A stretch of DNA of 64,000 nt from Gerris lacustris (taxonomy: Eukaryota > Arthropoda > Insecta > Hemiptera > Gerridae). This document shows, piece by piece, positions 1 to 10,826 of this stretch; the stretch's first letter is position 1, and each line of letters starts with the position of its first letter. The position numbers and the translations under genes are program-made. The notes under the pieces are model-generated. The model worked only from the letters and a program-made list of their open reading frames with translations, ran no database searches and was not told where the DNA came from. The stretch spans positions 50,284,024 through 50,348,023 of the forward strand of contig OX578285.1 of the NCBI GenBank assembly GCA_951217055.1, given 5' to 3'.

Positions 1-406
1 AAGAAATGGCTCTATCAATCATTAGTTGTTTTACTTACTGCAGGTACTAAGTTTACTTTGCCATTTTTAAAAGGCTAGGCACTGCCCCCTCATTATTCCT
101 GTTATGATAGAGCAAACTTGATTAGCTTCTTGTTCAAATTAAATATCAATTTTGAATACAAATTAATTCAACTCTTAATTATTAATCAAAAACAATATTT
201 TTTTATCAATCATAAGACTAATAATGAATATTTATAAAGGCCAAGTAATAAACTTTGTTATAGCAATATGACATAAATTGATTATACTGATTTGTCGGGG
301 TTCTTTCAATATGAGTAAATTCTATAATTGTCAACTTATTATATTTGTACATATTTATTTATATTTTTCATTTCTCTTTTTCCTAACTATATTTTTATTT
401 TAACAG

Positions 407-574
407 AGTCTAGTGACAGAGCTGCAAAGTTCTTTCAATAAAGGGAGTGCCAAAAAAGAAAAAAGAAAAAATCAAGTCCAATTTGCTCAAGGCCCAACCA
501 CTTCAGGATTCCCTCTTTTACATTGTTGTGGATATTTCCTCCAGGTTACTTTTCTCACAATATCATTAGTATAA
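407..574 (+). CDS. Possible last coding exon of an unidentified gene
   Basis: A pyrimidine-rich tract and acceptor (ATTTTATTTTAACAG) precede an open segment encoding SLVTELQSSFNKGSAKKEKR followed by KNQVQFAQGPTTSGF, ending at TAA. The first half is charged and exon-like, while the last 20 residues are hydrophobic and could be read-through past a donor at CCAG|GTTACT (544). An AATAAA at 1338 followed by an A-rich stretch would suit a 3' end about 0.8 kb downstream. I do not recognise the protein. Confidence 0.3.
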   Translation, partial: SLVTELQSSFNKGSAKKEKRKNQVQFAQGPTTSGFPLLHCCGYFLQVTFLTISLV

Positions 575-2098
575 GTGAGTCATACTTGAAAGCCTTAATT
601 CATGTAAAATACTAGATGAATTATTGCTTTAGAAGATCCTAAGTGCAATGTTCTTATTGCTTATTTTATTTAAAGCAGAACTATTCAGTTTTTTTTTATT
701 GGATAGAGAAAAAAAAGCAACTTACTTAAGACCAAATTTTTGTTGGAGCTACTATCAAAAACATAATATTGCACTAATGATCTTTTTATTATGTTAAACT
801 TTGCCTAAATTGCATGAAGTATCAGCTTTTAAATCTTTTAATTTATATTAAAAAATAAATTACCAATCCTGATAATTTTACAGTCAAATCCCTGTATTTA
901 AGATGTCCTTTCATCAAACTTTTTTTTTTTGTATAAAAAACATTCCTGAAGTTAACAATGTGTCACATTATATACAATGATTCTAGCTTAGAAATTACAT
1001 CGATTCATATTGAAGTTAATTAAACCACCGATAAGCCTTTTATTTAATGAGCTAATCCTGCCATTTATTTTAACTATGTGCTATTTGTATTTATGTTGTA
1101 GAAATTAGAGAAAGATAATGTAGAATATATATATATTTTTTTGCATTAGTTAGTTGTACAATGAAGCCATATGTTTATTACTTTTACCATTATTTTGTAA
1201 ATGATATATAAAGAGTTTTACAAAATTAATATTAATTGTTAATTGTATTTATGTATCATATGTGTTTATGTACATTTTTATTACTTTATATTAATAAGTT
1301 TATGTATACTCCTGATTACCCTAAGACATTAGAAACAAATAAATGTTGATAAAAAGGGTAAAAAAAAAATCTTAGCCAATATTATCCTGTGTCTCTTAAT
1401 TTTTTTATATATATATTTTATTTTTAATTTTTATTATATTGTTGTTATTATTTTTTTCCCCGGTAAGAGTTTATTATAATAAAATAAACAATTTTTTATG
1501 ACTTAACACTTTACCATTAAGTCAAATCTTTTGTGAGATTGAACAAATTATTTAATCCAGTGTCTTTCCTACTCTCTTATTGTATTACATTATTATAAAC
1601 TCAAATGTGCAAAATTTGCGTCTGTATTTATTAGTAGTATAACAAACCTATCCACTCTCACAGATCATTCTTGTAGTTACATACAAATTTTTATCCACGG
1701 AACTCACATGTCACCATAATTCTACTAAAAATTTGAACAGATTGGATTAGTTCAAACACCAGGTTTTTTTTAGCATTGGCCCTATAGATACACCATGGTG
1801 ACCCTACAGTAGTTCAGCCATAATAAATTTATATAATTTAAAATAATAAAAAGATTTGTTAAGATATTTTCTTTTAATGTATATTAATTTTGTTGCTTCA
1901 AAATAATTCCTGAAAATAATAAATATATTTTATGTAATAATTATTATATTTTCGTAATTTTCTTATATGTAATGAAATAATATTGAATTAATCTATTTTA
2001 TGAGCATGGTTATGTAATCCGGTTTAAAGATAATTAATTAGTGTAGGAAAAACAGTTATCTGTATCTTACTGTAACTTTACATTCCACCTTATATATA
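575..2098. other. AT-rich non-coding stretch, possible 3' UTR then intergenic
   Basis: No open frame or repeat with clear ends is seen. If the exon at 407-574 is real, the part to about 1345 may be its 3' UTR, ending at AATAAA (1338-1343). The remainder is AT-rich spacer. Confidence 0.35.
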
Positions 2099-3748
2099 CA
2101 GGGTGACTGGCATTACATGTGAAAAAATGAAGTAGGTTGTTCTACGTCAAGCCGCGTCCACACTATGCCGTTGGCAATGCCGGACTGATGTAGACGTTAT
2201 CATTGGCACGAGCCAACGGCAAAACTCTGCCGCACGGCTTGCCAACAGGAATCGCTCGAGTGTCAGTCTCCATCAAAGAAAGCCGCTAGAACAAAACTGG
2301 TGTGGATGTGCCAACGGCATCTCGCGGCTTCAGTTGTCATTTAGACTGCCTGGGAGTCGCTTCGCTAATCATTTTTCACTTTTTTTAACGCTCTTAAAAT
2401 ATTAAATAATATTATATACTATTATTAAATATATATTATTAAATATTATTATTAAATATTGTTTTAAATATTGTTTCCAGATTTAATTTGTCAATATCGT
2501 CTAAAATTAAATCCTTCATTAAGTCTTTAGTTCCAAAACGTGATCTACTTTGAAGGCTGGGACGTACCCAAAATCGACGTTTTCTTCGCTGTCAGTAGAT
2601 CCTCCTAGACGCGATCAGTAGATCCTCCTCGGTGAACATTTTCGAACTGACTGAAAGCCAATGCCAACACTAATGTGGACAGAGGTACAACCATAGGCTT
2701 TGCCAACGGCTAGTGTGCGGCTTTATGGGCCACAAAAAACACTATATAAACCATGGGTCAAATCTTAACCGTTTTCCTGCAACGTCAGATTTTATGATTT
2801 TTTTAAGATCGCATACCTTTTCTTATAAAAACACTTCTTTTTCAAAAGTATAAAAGCTAGAACAAAATGTTTGGTATCGTTGTAAAGCTGACAAATTTTC
2901 CAATAAGAAAAGTGTAATTTTAATTTTCATGGCCTCAAATTACATGACAAACTATGTATACAAATTTTGTATTTAAGAAAAAAAAAAAAAAAAAAAATCA
3001 ATGGCTTTTGCGGTTCTATAACTTGGTAAAGAACCGAGCTTAAACTTTTCGGACTTCAGAAAAAACTTCCTTATTTACTAATGTTTCGATCGATATTAAT
3101 ATTATTTACCCATTCATTGGGCGGAATTTTTATTAAACTTCGCTGAAAGTAAAAAAGAAACGTGTTTATTGTTGCAATTCTTGACTTACAGGTGAGTAAA
3201 TAATTAAAAACAAGCAAGGTTGGTTTAGTATACTCATCTTTGTTTCAACAATAGCAACAATAAACATGTTTCTTTTTCACTTTCAACGAAGTTTACTAAA
3301 AATTCCGCCTTATGAATGGGTAATAATATTAATATTGATCGAAACGTTAGTCAATAAGGAAGTTTTTCCTGAAGTCCGAAAATTTTGAGCTCGGTTCTTT
3401 ACCAAGATATGGGACCCTAAAAAAATATTTTTAATTTTTGTTTTCTTAAAAATAAAATTTGTATAAAAATTTTGTCATATAATTTGAAGGCATGGAAATT
3501 AAAATTACATTTTTCTTATAGGAAATTTTGTCAGCTTTACAACGGTGCCAAACATTTTATTCTAGCTTTTATATTTTTGGTGCAACTAGCATTTTTATAA
3601 GCAAAGGTATGCAATCTTAAAAAACTCATGAAATTTGATTTTTTGGGAGAACGGTTAAGATTTGACCCATGGCTTATATAGTTTTTAGTAGCCCTTAAGG
3701 CGTAGAACAACCTACTTTATTTTTTCACATATATCACCAGTCACCCTG
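2099..3748. mobile_element. Palindromic foldback DNA transposon, 1.65 kb
   Basis: The termini are CAGGGTGACTGG and its complement CCAGTCACCCTG, in a (TA)n context consistent with a TA target. The two halves are inverted copies of one another: the segment with AACCATGGGTCAAATCTTAAC (about 2753) pairs with GTTAAGATTTGACCCATGG (about 3655), and AAAGAAACGTGTTTATTGTTG (about 3155) pairs with a copy near 3255. The apex is around 3200. No transposase is present. The left arm is interrupted by a nested element at about 2149-2723. Confidence 0.8.
2149..2723. mobile_element. Nested MITE inside the foldback arm
   Basis: It interrupts the left arm of the palindrome at the point where the right arm runs continuously (around 3690-3705). 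Its ends are inverted repeats: AAGCCGCGTCCACACTATG on the left and the complement of AAGCCGCACACTAGCCGTT on the right. CCAACGGC-type repeats recur inside. There is no coding capacity, and I could not identify a clean target duplication. Confidence 0.65.
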
Positions 3749-4865
3749 TATATATATATATAAATGTTTTCAATATTTTTAGAAATGGTAATAGTTATTT
3801 GTAAATACGTCATACACTAATCTATCCTAATTGAGATGGGGAGATATACGATAAAAGAATCTGTCATTTATGTTAATAATACCATGACTTTTATGATCAT
3901 GAATATATATTTTTTAATAAATACCTTTTATATAAATATGTCATTTCTTAGTAAGATAATAAATAAGGTATATCCCTTATTAACTCAACTGTGATGTGAT
4001 ATTAGGTTTGTGAAGAATATAATATATTTATATATTCGTATTAACAAAAAAAAAAAAAAATAAATAAATGTAAATATTATGAAGTCATTTAATTGTTTTA
4101 GATCTCATAATGTCCCTTTATCAAATAAAATATAATTTTGCAATTTTTTTTCACAATCTTTTTCTTATTCTGAAGTTTAAATAAATCCTTCAACCTTAAA
4201 TTTTTAATGTTTTTGGCTCGAGTACCCGCTAACTAGTGATTGTCCTTGTTTTCTAGAATATATGATCCATCTCTAATTTTCAATATTTTTCCCTGAACAA
4301 ACTCTGGGTTTATTTATACATATTAGGTAGGCAGCTGTCTTTCTGTAATTTAATAGTAAAAGTACCAACTAACTCAAGTGCCCTGATTTATCAAATAAAA
4401 AAACCTTTTAAGCCCTACAGGTGTAAATTTACGTTTTCAATTTTTGTTGCTAACGGCCTAAATAAACGGGCGTAAATTTTACATTTTACTTGTTTGGAGG
4501 TACGGACTATCAGTGTAAATTTATTTAAGTAAATCTAGAGCTATCTCATGTCTGTCTGGGGTGTTGCGAACATTCTATGAAGAGCCCAGTAAATAGAGTG
4601 AGGGTTGAAGATAGAAAAGAAAGGATAGAAGAGATTTCGTCATCTAGGCTTTGTAGACCCTTTCATGAGTGTACCTTGGGCAGCTAGCACCTAGACTTCA
4701 GGGTTTTTTCCATTTTTGAAATTGCTCAGGCATTAAGAACCCTTTTATAACTAATTTACTATAATATCTAGACTTTACCCGGTTTTCCCCAACCCTTTTT
4801 GTACAAACGCTCTTTACATATTTATACATGTTCTTTTATATACTATATATTCTTATATGTATATA
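3749..4865. other. AT-rich spacer
   Basis: It contains microsatellite-like TA and T/A runs, including an A-run near 4047. I see no gene, RNA or bounded repeat. Confidence 0.4.
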
Positions 4866-5666
4866 CAGTAGAGTCTCGTTTATCCGGAGCCCGCTAGTCC
4901 GGACATCCGTATAATCCGGACAGGCCAAAAACTATGTACAAATTGGAACCAGGGCCTGTTAAGATTTATTAATTGTTAAGATAATTGGAGTTTATGCTTT
5001 TATTGTCTACTAAAATGTATAAAATTGTTCCTAGTATAGTTTATAGGTGTATATTCAAACAGTCTAACACGAGGAATACCCGGTATTTTGTTAAAAATTA
5101 ACAGATTTAAGAATAAGTAAGAACATCGATAAATCTGTTTTAGTTCCATAGAAATGTAGGGTGGAAGATATAAAGGAAGTGTATTCCAGAAAGTACAATT
5201 ATATGTGACTGAGATGGGGAAGGGTTTTAAGAAACATGTAGCGGCGGCTCAACCAAGTTCCATGAAATTTTGCCAAACCAACAATGTCTAATGTCTCAAC
5301 TTTTTATGAAATGATTATCGCTCCTCGAATTTCAGGAGCGAATCGGATTCAGCCAGTTCGAATTGGAACTCAGCCTGTTTCTCAGGAAGTCCCTTCTATA
5401 CCTGCCACCTGCGTAATAGATTGTCATTTTATTTTAATTCATTTGATATTTTACATGACTGGTGACAGAACAGCTCTTAACTTAAATAGTGGACCTCCGT
5501 TGTACAAGCATGTTTTGGAGACTAATAGAAGTTATTTTTACTATAAAAACCTCGATTTTAATAGTTTTACTCTACTAAAGCTTGTTCTACAGACACATTA
5601 AAACTGATTCCGTTTAATCCGGACTGGGTTCGGTCCCGTTAAACCCGGATTAGCGAGACTCTACTG
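4866..5666 (+). mobile_element. Tigger/pogo-type MITE, copy 1
   Basis: The terminal inverted repeats are CAGTAGAGTCTCGTTTATCC and the complement of GGATTAGCGAGACTCTACTG, flanked by a TA duplication. These termini are typical of Tigger/pogo elements. The 801-bp interior has a chance open frame (5284-5601) with no transposase similarity. A second copy lies inverted at 31630-32433 and is nearly the same length. Confidence 0.85.
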
Positions 5667-6540
5667 TATTCATTTAGCTTCTGTAATTTTTAATAAATAC
5701 CATTTTTATAAAAGTATTACTATAAAATTGGGTTTATATATTGTCTTTGTGTATTAACATATTATAAATTAGCTTAATTATAGGCAGATGGAAAGGATGA
5801 GGTCTTAAAATATGTGATATATTTAGTGAAAGGTAGAAAAAAAACCTCAGGCCAGGGTGGAACATTTCTATTTTGGATCCCTGGCTTGGGGAACAACCTT
5901 AGGTTAAACCTATATACCTCAGGACTGAGGGGTTAATATAATGAATATAAAGGGTTAATTATAATGAGAAATAAATAGAATTTATTATAATAAGAATATT
6001 CCCTGGCTCTTTCTGTCATACTAAGTTAAATATGGCATAGAAATGTTAATATAGTTTTAAATGATTCCTGCTTTACACCATGAACACTACTTGTGTGCTT
6101 GTTAGGTGTAAGTAGTACCCATAAGGGGCAATAATAATTTTATAAACTTAGAATGTATTTATAGTGTGTGATTATGTCTACAAATTAATTAATATAGAAA
6201 TGTTGTCATTGAAGCAATGATCATAATCATGAAGCCTAACTAGATGATTAGGTATATTATTATATAGCCGATATAAAGCTTTCTCTACTACTCTGAAAAA
6301 GTCAGAAGTCGTTTAAAACAAATAGGCATTACCGCGTGTAAAATCTCCTAGAAAAATACTGTTATCTTGGCAATGAACCCTTGTATAAGAAAAAGATTTG
6401 CTTACAAGGCTCTGCTTTTAACCTAATCTTCAAATGGGGTGAATAAAGTCAATTTTAAAAGAAAAAAAAAATATCTGGAACAACTTTGAATTGAACATAT
6501 TTGAGTTCATAATTACTTGTGTAAAGCTATTTCGAGTTTT
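5667..6540. other. AT-rich spacer
   Basis: No gene or repeat with definable ends was seen here. Confidence 0.4.
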
Positions 6541-8620
6541 TTGGTTACATTTAATTGGAATTGAACATTTTATCAAAATTTACAATACAAAAAACTCCTC
6601 TTAGGCGGGGAATTCTACCTGGCCTCTCACCATCTGCACTACCCTGCTAAGCGAAAATGTCGTATCTACAGGATTTTTGGAAAAAAAAGTTTTGAGATAA
6701 TTGACTTAAAACATTTCAAAGTTTGAAGCCTTGTTACTCTCATAGTATTTGTTCAATTGCTTATCAAGTAATATCAATAGATTCAGAATTTTATCTTCTT
6801 TATAGCCATGTTGGTTTTACATAAATTAATAAAATACATTTGTTAAGGCAATAAGATATATTGAAATACCTGTAGATAAGGCTTTTATAAACTAATTATA
6901 ACAGTTGGGGAGAGTGAAATTCATAAGCCAATTTGCCTTATCTATATTATACTAAGCAAAAATGCCGTAAATGAATCTAAATATACGTACTCACTATTTA
7001 AAATACTTTTTGTTTAACTTATAATTCAGTTACTAAGTAATCAAAATAAGGCTTTTGAGTTAAATTAAATTAGTGACTTATTAATGGATTAATTATCAAT
7101 TAATAAAAATATTAACTGCCATTAATTTTTCAAAATTAAAAGAAAGACTGTTATTGAGATAATTATTTTTGTTAATTGAAATACCTAGTTATTTAAAATA
7201 TTAGTCAAAGGTTTCAACTTAAAGATAAAAAAAAGTACATTTTTACTCTGTTTTCCTTTGAAATTCAAACAGACTTGTTTTTTTTCCATTACAATTCACG
7301 TAATAAATTTTAATTTGTAGATCACTGAAGAAGCTCAGGTTCCCTGGGTGAAAGTCCTGATGAAATAAACATATATATCACTCGAAGGACATTTATTCCA
7401 AATTAACCCTCCAGCCTACTTTAATATTCTACAAGTTCAAAATATTAAATCTCTTCTTCTTTAAAATACCTATATAATTAGGTAACAATAACATATCCTT
7501 TTTAAAAAAAATAAAATGTAAGTTTCAAATGATAAAAATTGTGTTTCAATATCAGTGCTAATTTCTATCAAAGATGTATGTAAGTTCCTCCAGAAATGTT
7601 GTCTATTTAAAGGAATAATAGAAATAGAAGCATTTTGCTGATAATAAGTTTTAAATTATCCCTTCTTTTCTTGATTCTGTTGTTCCTCGTGGTTTTGAAT
7701 GTCTTTTAGGGTCAGGGAGCCTCTTCTCAAAATATATTTTTTTTAAATGTATACTTCCCTGTGGCCCATCAAAATAATTTTTATATAATATGTCGAACTG
7801 CCTCTTCCTTGCTTTGACTTGAACGATGTCACAAACTGACGAATAACATTTTTTTTTTTTTACGCGATAACAAATCCTACCAGCACAAGAAATCGTTTTA
7901 GCTCCATCTCCTTATCAACACACTTTTAAATTAAATTACTTCTAAAAAAACAATAAAACACGTGTCTTTGATAAGAGAAAGACATCCACCCCTTTCAGTC
8001 TTTGGTTAGATACTGCATAAAACATCTAAAAACTATCGGTTACAACAGGGATTATCAGAAGCAAAAATGCCGTATCTACCTAATCAGATGCGAAAAAGTC
8101 GTAACTGTATTATACGAAGCGTTAATATCGTAAATACTGTCAGATACGGCGTTTTCACTTCTTAATATGCCCTTACGGCAATTTCGCTTAGTATATTACC
8201 TCTTTTTCACAACGTCGTATCTACGAAACCTTTTGTTTCTCTTATTTAGGATGGAGATACGGCTTTGGGACTATCAAAAATAGCAATAACCACCCCCCAA
8301 AACCCTAAAAATCACATAACCTCATTTTCGGCAAAAAATGTAGATACGTCATTTTCGCTTAGCAGGGCAGTGCACTTATAGCTATTTTCTCAGGAACTAG
8401 ATTTTTCCCTGGAAAATGGCTTATATGGTTTGATTCTTATTTAAATGGACTACATTTTAGAATTCTTTTATAATAAACATCTTCAGAAGCATTTTTTTGA
8501 AATAATTTTTGTTTTTGTTGCATCCCCTAAATGTAAAAGGTAAAATTAATTTTTCAATTTCACCTTGGGATATATATTTTTTTTTTTTCCTGATTATGGA
8601 GGCCAAATTCCAACGAAACC
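6540..8620. repeat. Older dispersed repeat split by a TIR element
   Basis: The flanks at about 6560-6634 and 8375-8500, joined together, match the reverse complement of the sequence around 45780-45930. Shared landmarks include ATTTTATCAAAATTTAC, then GAACTAGATTTTTCCC and AAATGGACTA. The matching copy at 45.8 kb is continuous, which shows that the 6635-8374 block was inserted later. Confidence 0.65.
6635..8374. mobile_element. Non-autonomous TIR element with subterminal repeats, 1.74 kb
   Basis: The ends are TGCACTACCCTGCTAAGCG on the left and the complement of TGCACTGCCCTGCTAAGCG on the right, continuing into AAAATG(T/A)CGTATCTAC. Several internal copies of the AAAATGCCGTATCTAC motif, near 6958, 8066, 8150 and 8335, occur in both orientations and resemble subterminal transposase-binding repeats. 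No coding capacity remains. Confidence 0.75.
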
Positions 8621-9239
8621 TTGTAATTTAGGTTCCACAGGAATATTTATAGAACCTTTTTTTGAACTCAAAATGTAAAAAAATCTCTCAATATCAAATT
8701 CTCACAGCCTCATCACAATGCTTTCTGTCTATATATGATACTATGAGTAAGTAAAAAGATGAGTGATACAATAAACCATAGAGTAAAATAAAAAATAAGA
8801 CATCCCTTAAAAAAGGCTACTGGCATCTATAAAAAAAAGAATAAAGGTACTTACTAGCGATTATTTATATCATACAAAGGTCAAAAGTTACAGGATATTT
8901 ATGTCTGGTTGTTGGAATCTGCTTTCTTTACTTGAGGGGACAAAGAAGTTGGGTCTAAATATGCAACGATACAATAAGCTAACTAACAATCAAGGCTCAT
9001 TATTATTATTTTTTTGCTGTTTCTTTTATATGCTGATCAACACATCAGTAGGTTATCGCCAGATGAGGGATTGTGGTTGAGTATGGGGGATGTGTTCATC
9101 AATGTATCACGTCTCTGGGATTCTAACGTAGATCTTAGGTGAGTTATCATCACCACTATCATTTTAAAAAAAAAAACAACAAAAAAACTAATAGTGTGTA
9201 AGAAAGATCATTCATTTATTTGCAGTGGTTATTACTCTT
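8621..9239. other. Spacer without recognised features
   Basis: No exon, RNA gene or bounded repeat was recognised. Short A and T runs are the only notable structure. Confidence 0.4.
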
Positions 9240-9461
9240 AGGCCGCCCCTGGCTTGTCAGTACGGTATCGGTAAGCTAGTATGCCGATGCGGTAAGATTC
9301 TTTACCGAGCGCCTATATGTTTTACTGATTTGGTACAGATTCTTTACCGTGCGGTAAAGAATCTGTACCGAATCAGTAAAACATATAGGCGCTCGGTAAA
9401 GAATCTTACCGCATCGGCATACTAGCTTACCGATACCGTACCGACAAGTCAGGGAGCAGCC
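9240..9461. repeat. Long near-perfect palindrome P1 (222 bp)
   Basis: The two arms of about 110 bp are inverted copies with almost no loop. The centre is TTCTTTACCG|TGCGGTAAAGAA near 9350. The arms contain TACGGTATCGGTAAGC and AAAACATATAGGCGC in both orientations. The palindrome is more GC-rich than its flanks. It could be a hairpin-type MITE and, if transcribed, would form a long dsRNA. Confidence 0.85.
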
Positions 9462-9803
9462 TTAAGGCTCTACCGCTCTTTGAGGTTAGGAAAAACAGTA
9501 AAATTAAAATTATTCTGGTTCTAAGCAAGATATCAAAAATCTAATCACAGGCTTCATTCCTAATTTTAATTCTGCACAATTTGAGCCCTATTGCAACTTC
9601 CTATGATAAATAGTACAGGCGCCATTTTAATACAACGAGTTTTATCGTTGTATTAAATCATAGGAAGTTGCAATAGGGCTCAAATTGTGCAGAATTAAAA
9701 TTAGGAATGAAGCCTGTGATTAGATTTTTGATATCTTGCTTAGAACCAGAATAATTTTAATTTTACTGTTTTTCCTAACCTCAAAGAGCGGTAGAGCCTT
9801 AAG
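9461..9803. repeat. Long inverted repeat P2 abutting P1 (343 bp)
   Basis: The arms of about 147 bp run from CTTAAGGCTCTACCGC to its complement GCGGTAGAGCCTTAAG. The interior AAGTTGCAATAGGGCTCAAA is present in both orientations. The roughly 50-bp centre holds a second small hairpin (AATACAACGA..TCGTTGTATT). It directly adjoins P1. No coding content is present. Confidence 0.85.
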
Positions 9804-9947
9804 CTACTATCTTCTCATCAGCTGTTATTATAATAACAATGCTAGTAACACCTGTATATAAGAATGTCGTTAATAGTAACTTACGAAACATAAAAAATGA
9901 CTAAACTAATATCTTTATTCTTTAATATTTCTATGAAATATATTATA

Positions 9948-10826
9948 CAATAAAACCTCGCACACGACCCTCAATAACAATTCTACCTCAACTAAAAGTG
10001 CAATCTTCAAATCCCCTTGAGATTGCCATAACACATAATGTTAAATTAACCTCTATAACGCGACTATTATTATCCAAACAACCTCAATATCACGGATTTT
10101 TTCCAATTCACAACGTAACTCAGAACCTCTATAACAAGTCGTTTTGAGAAGTCAACCTCGATAACGCAACACTATACAGGAATGGGTCGACCTTGAACAA
10201 GTCTAGACTTGAAATATATCCCTTATCTCTGCCCCGCCCCACCCTGCTCCCAACTGGCATTAGTCATCTTTGACAGATCAGTTGCATGTCCAAAGTGAAA
10301 ATGAACTGGCAATTCACGTGTTTTTTGTTATTGATTGTGCGTTGTCTTGTCTTAAGTGTCTTGTTATTTGTGTGTGTGAGTTGTGAACGTGTTGTGGGTC
10401 TCAATCATGTCTGAAAAATGTAAACTCAATGTATTGACAGTTGAATTTAAAAGAAAAGTAATTAAAAGTGTAGAAGAAAATCCAACTAAAAAGAAAACGG
10501 ACATTGCTAAGGAATTTAATATTCCATCAACAAAAATAAAGATAAGTATGAAGAAGGAAAAGAAATTGGTAAAATGTGTAAACGGGCGAAAAAAGGTGAA
10601 TTTCAAGACATGGAAGACAATATAACAATGCTAAAACCAAACGTGTTAGCAAGGGTCGCACTAAAATTCACTAGTTCATGAAAGTATTTAGTGATTCCAT
10701 TAACCTCGATAACACGACTGATAGTCAAAATAACCTTGATAACACGACCCTCAACAAAAAGAGCACCTCGATAACAAGACTGTTTGCCTAATCCCCTTGA
10801 GACACTTGCTTATCGATGTTCTGCTT
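9948..10826 (+). mobile_element. Tigger-like DNA transposon relic with transposase N-terminus
   Basis: The ends CAATAAAACCTCGCACACGA and the complement of AAGCAGAACATCGATAAGC lie next to TA on both sides. The interior is full of CTCGATAAC-type repeats, as in Tigger/pogo termini. A 72-codon open frame at 10407-10625 retains the DNA-binding domain. The rest of the transposase is missing. Confidence 0.8.
10407..10625 (+). pseudogene. Truncated Tigger-like transposase, CENP-B-type HTH only
   Basis: The 72-residue product begins MSEKCKLNVLTVEFKRKVIK and continues SVEENPTKKKTDIAKEFNIP. This matches the N-terminal helix-turn-helix (CENP-B N / psq-like) that opens Tigger/pogo transposases: a K/R-rich helix, then a DIAKEFNIP turn and recognition helix. 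Intact family members run to several hundred residues with a DDE domain, which is absent here. The start is the ATG at 10407. It is probably non-functional, although a free DNA-binding domain cannot be excluded. Confidence 0.75.

Noticed and set aside
5284..5601. 105-codon open frame
   Set aside because: It lies within a non-autonomous Tigger MITE. The second copy has it broken and on the other strand, and it does not resemble a transposase.
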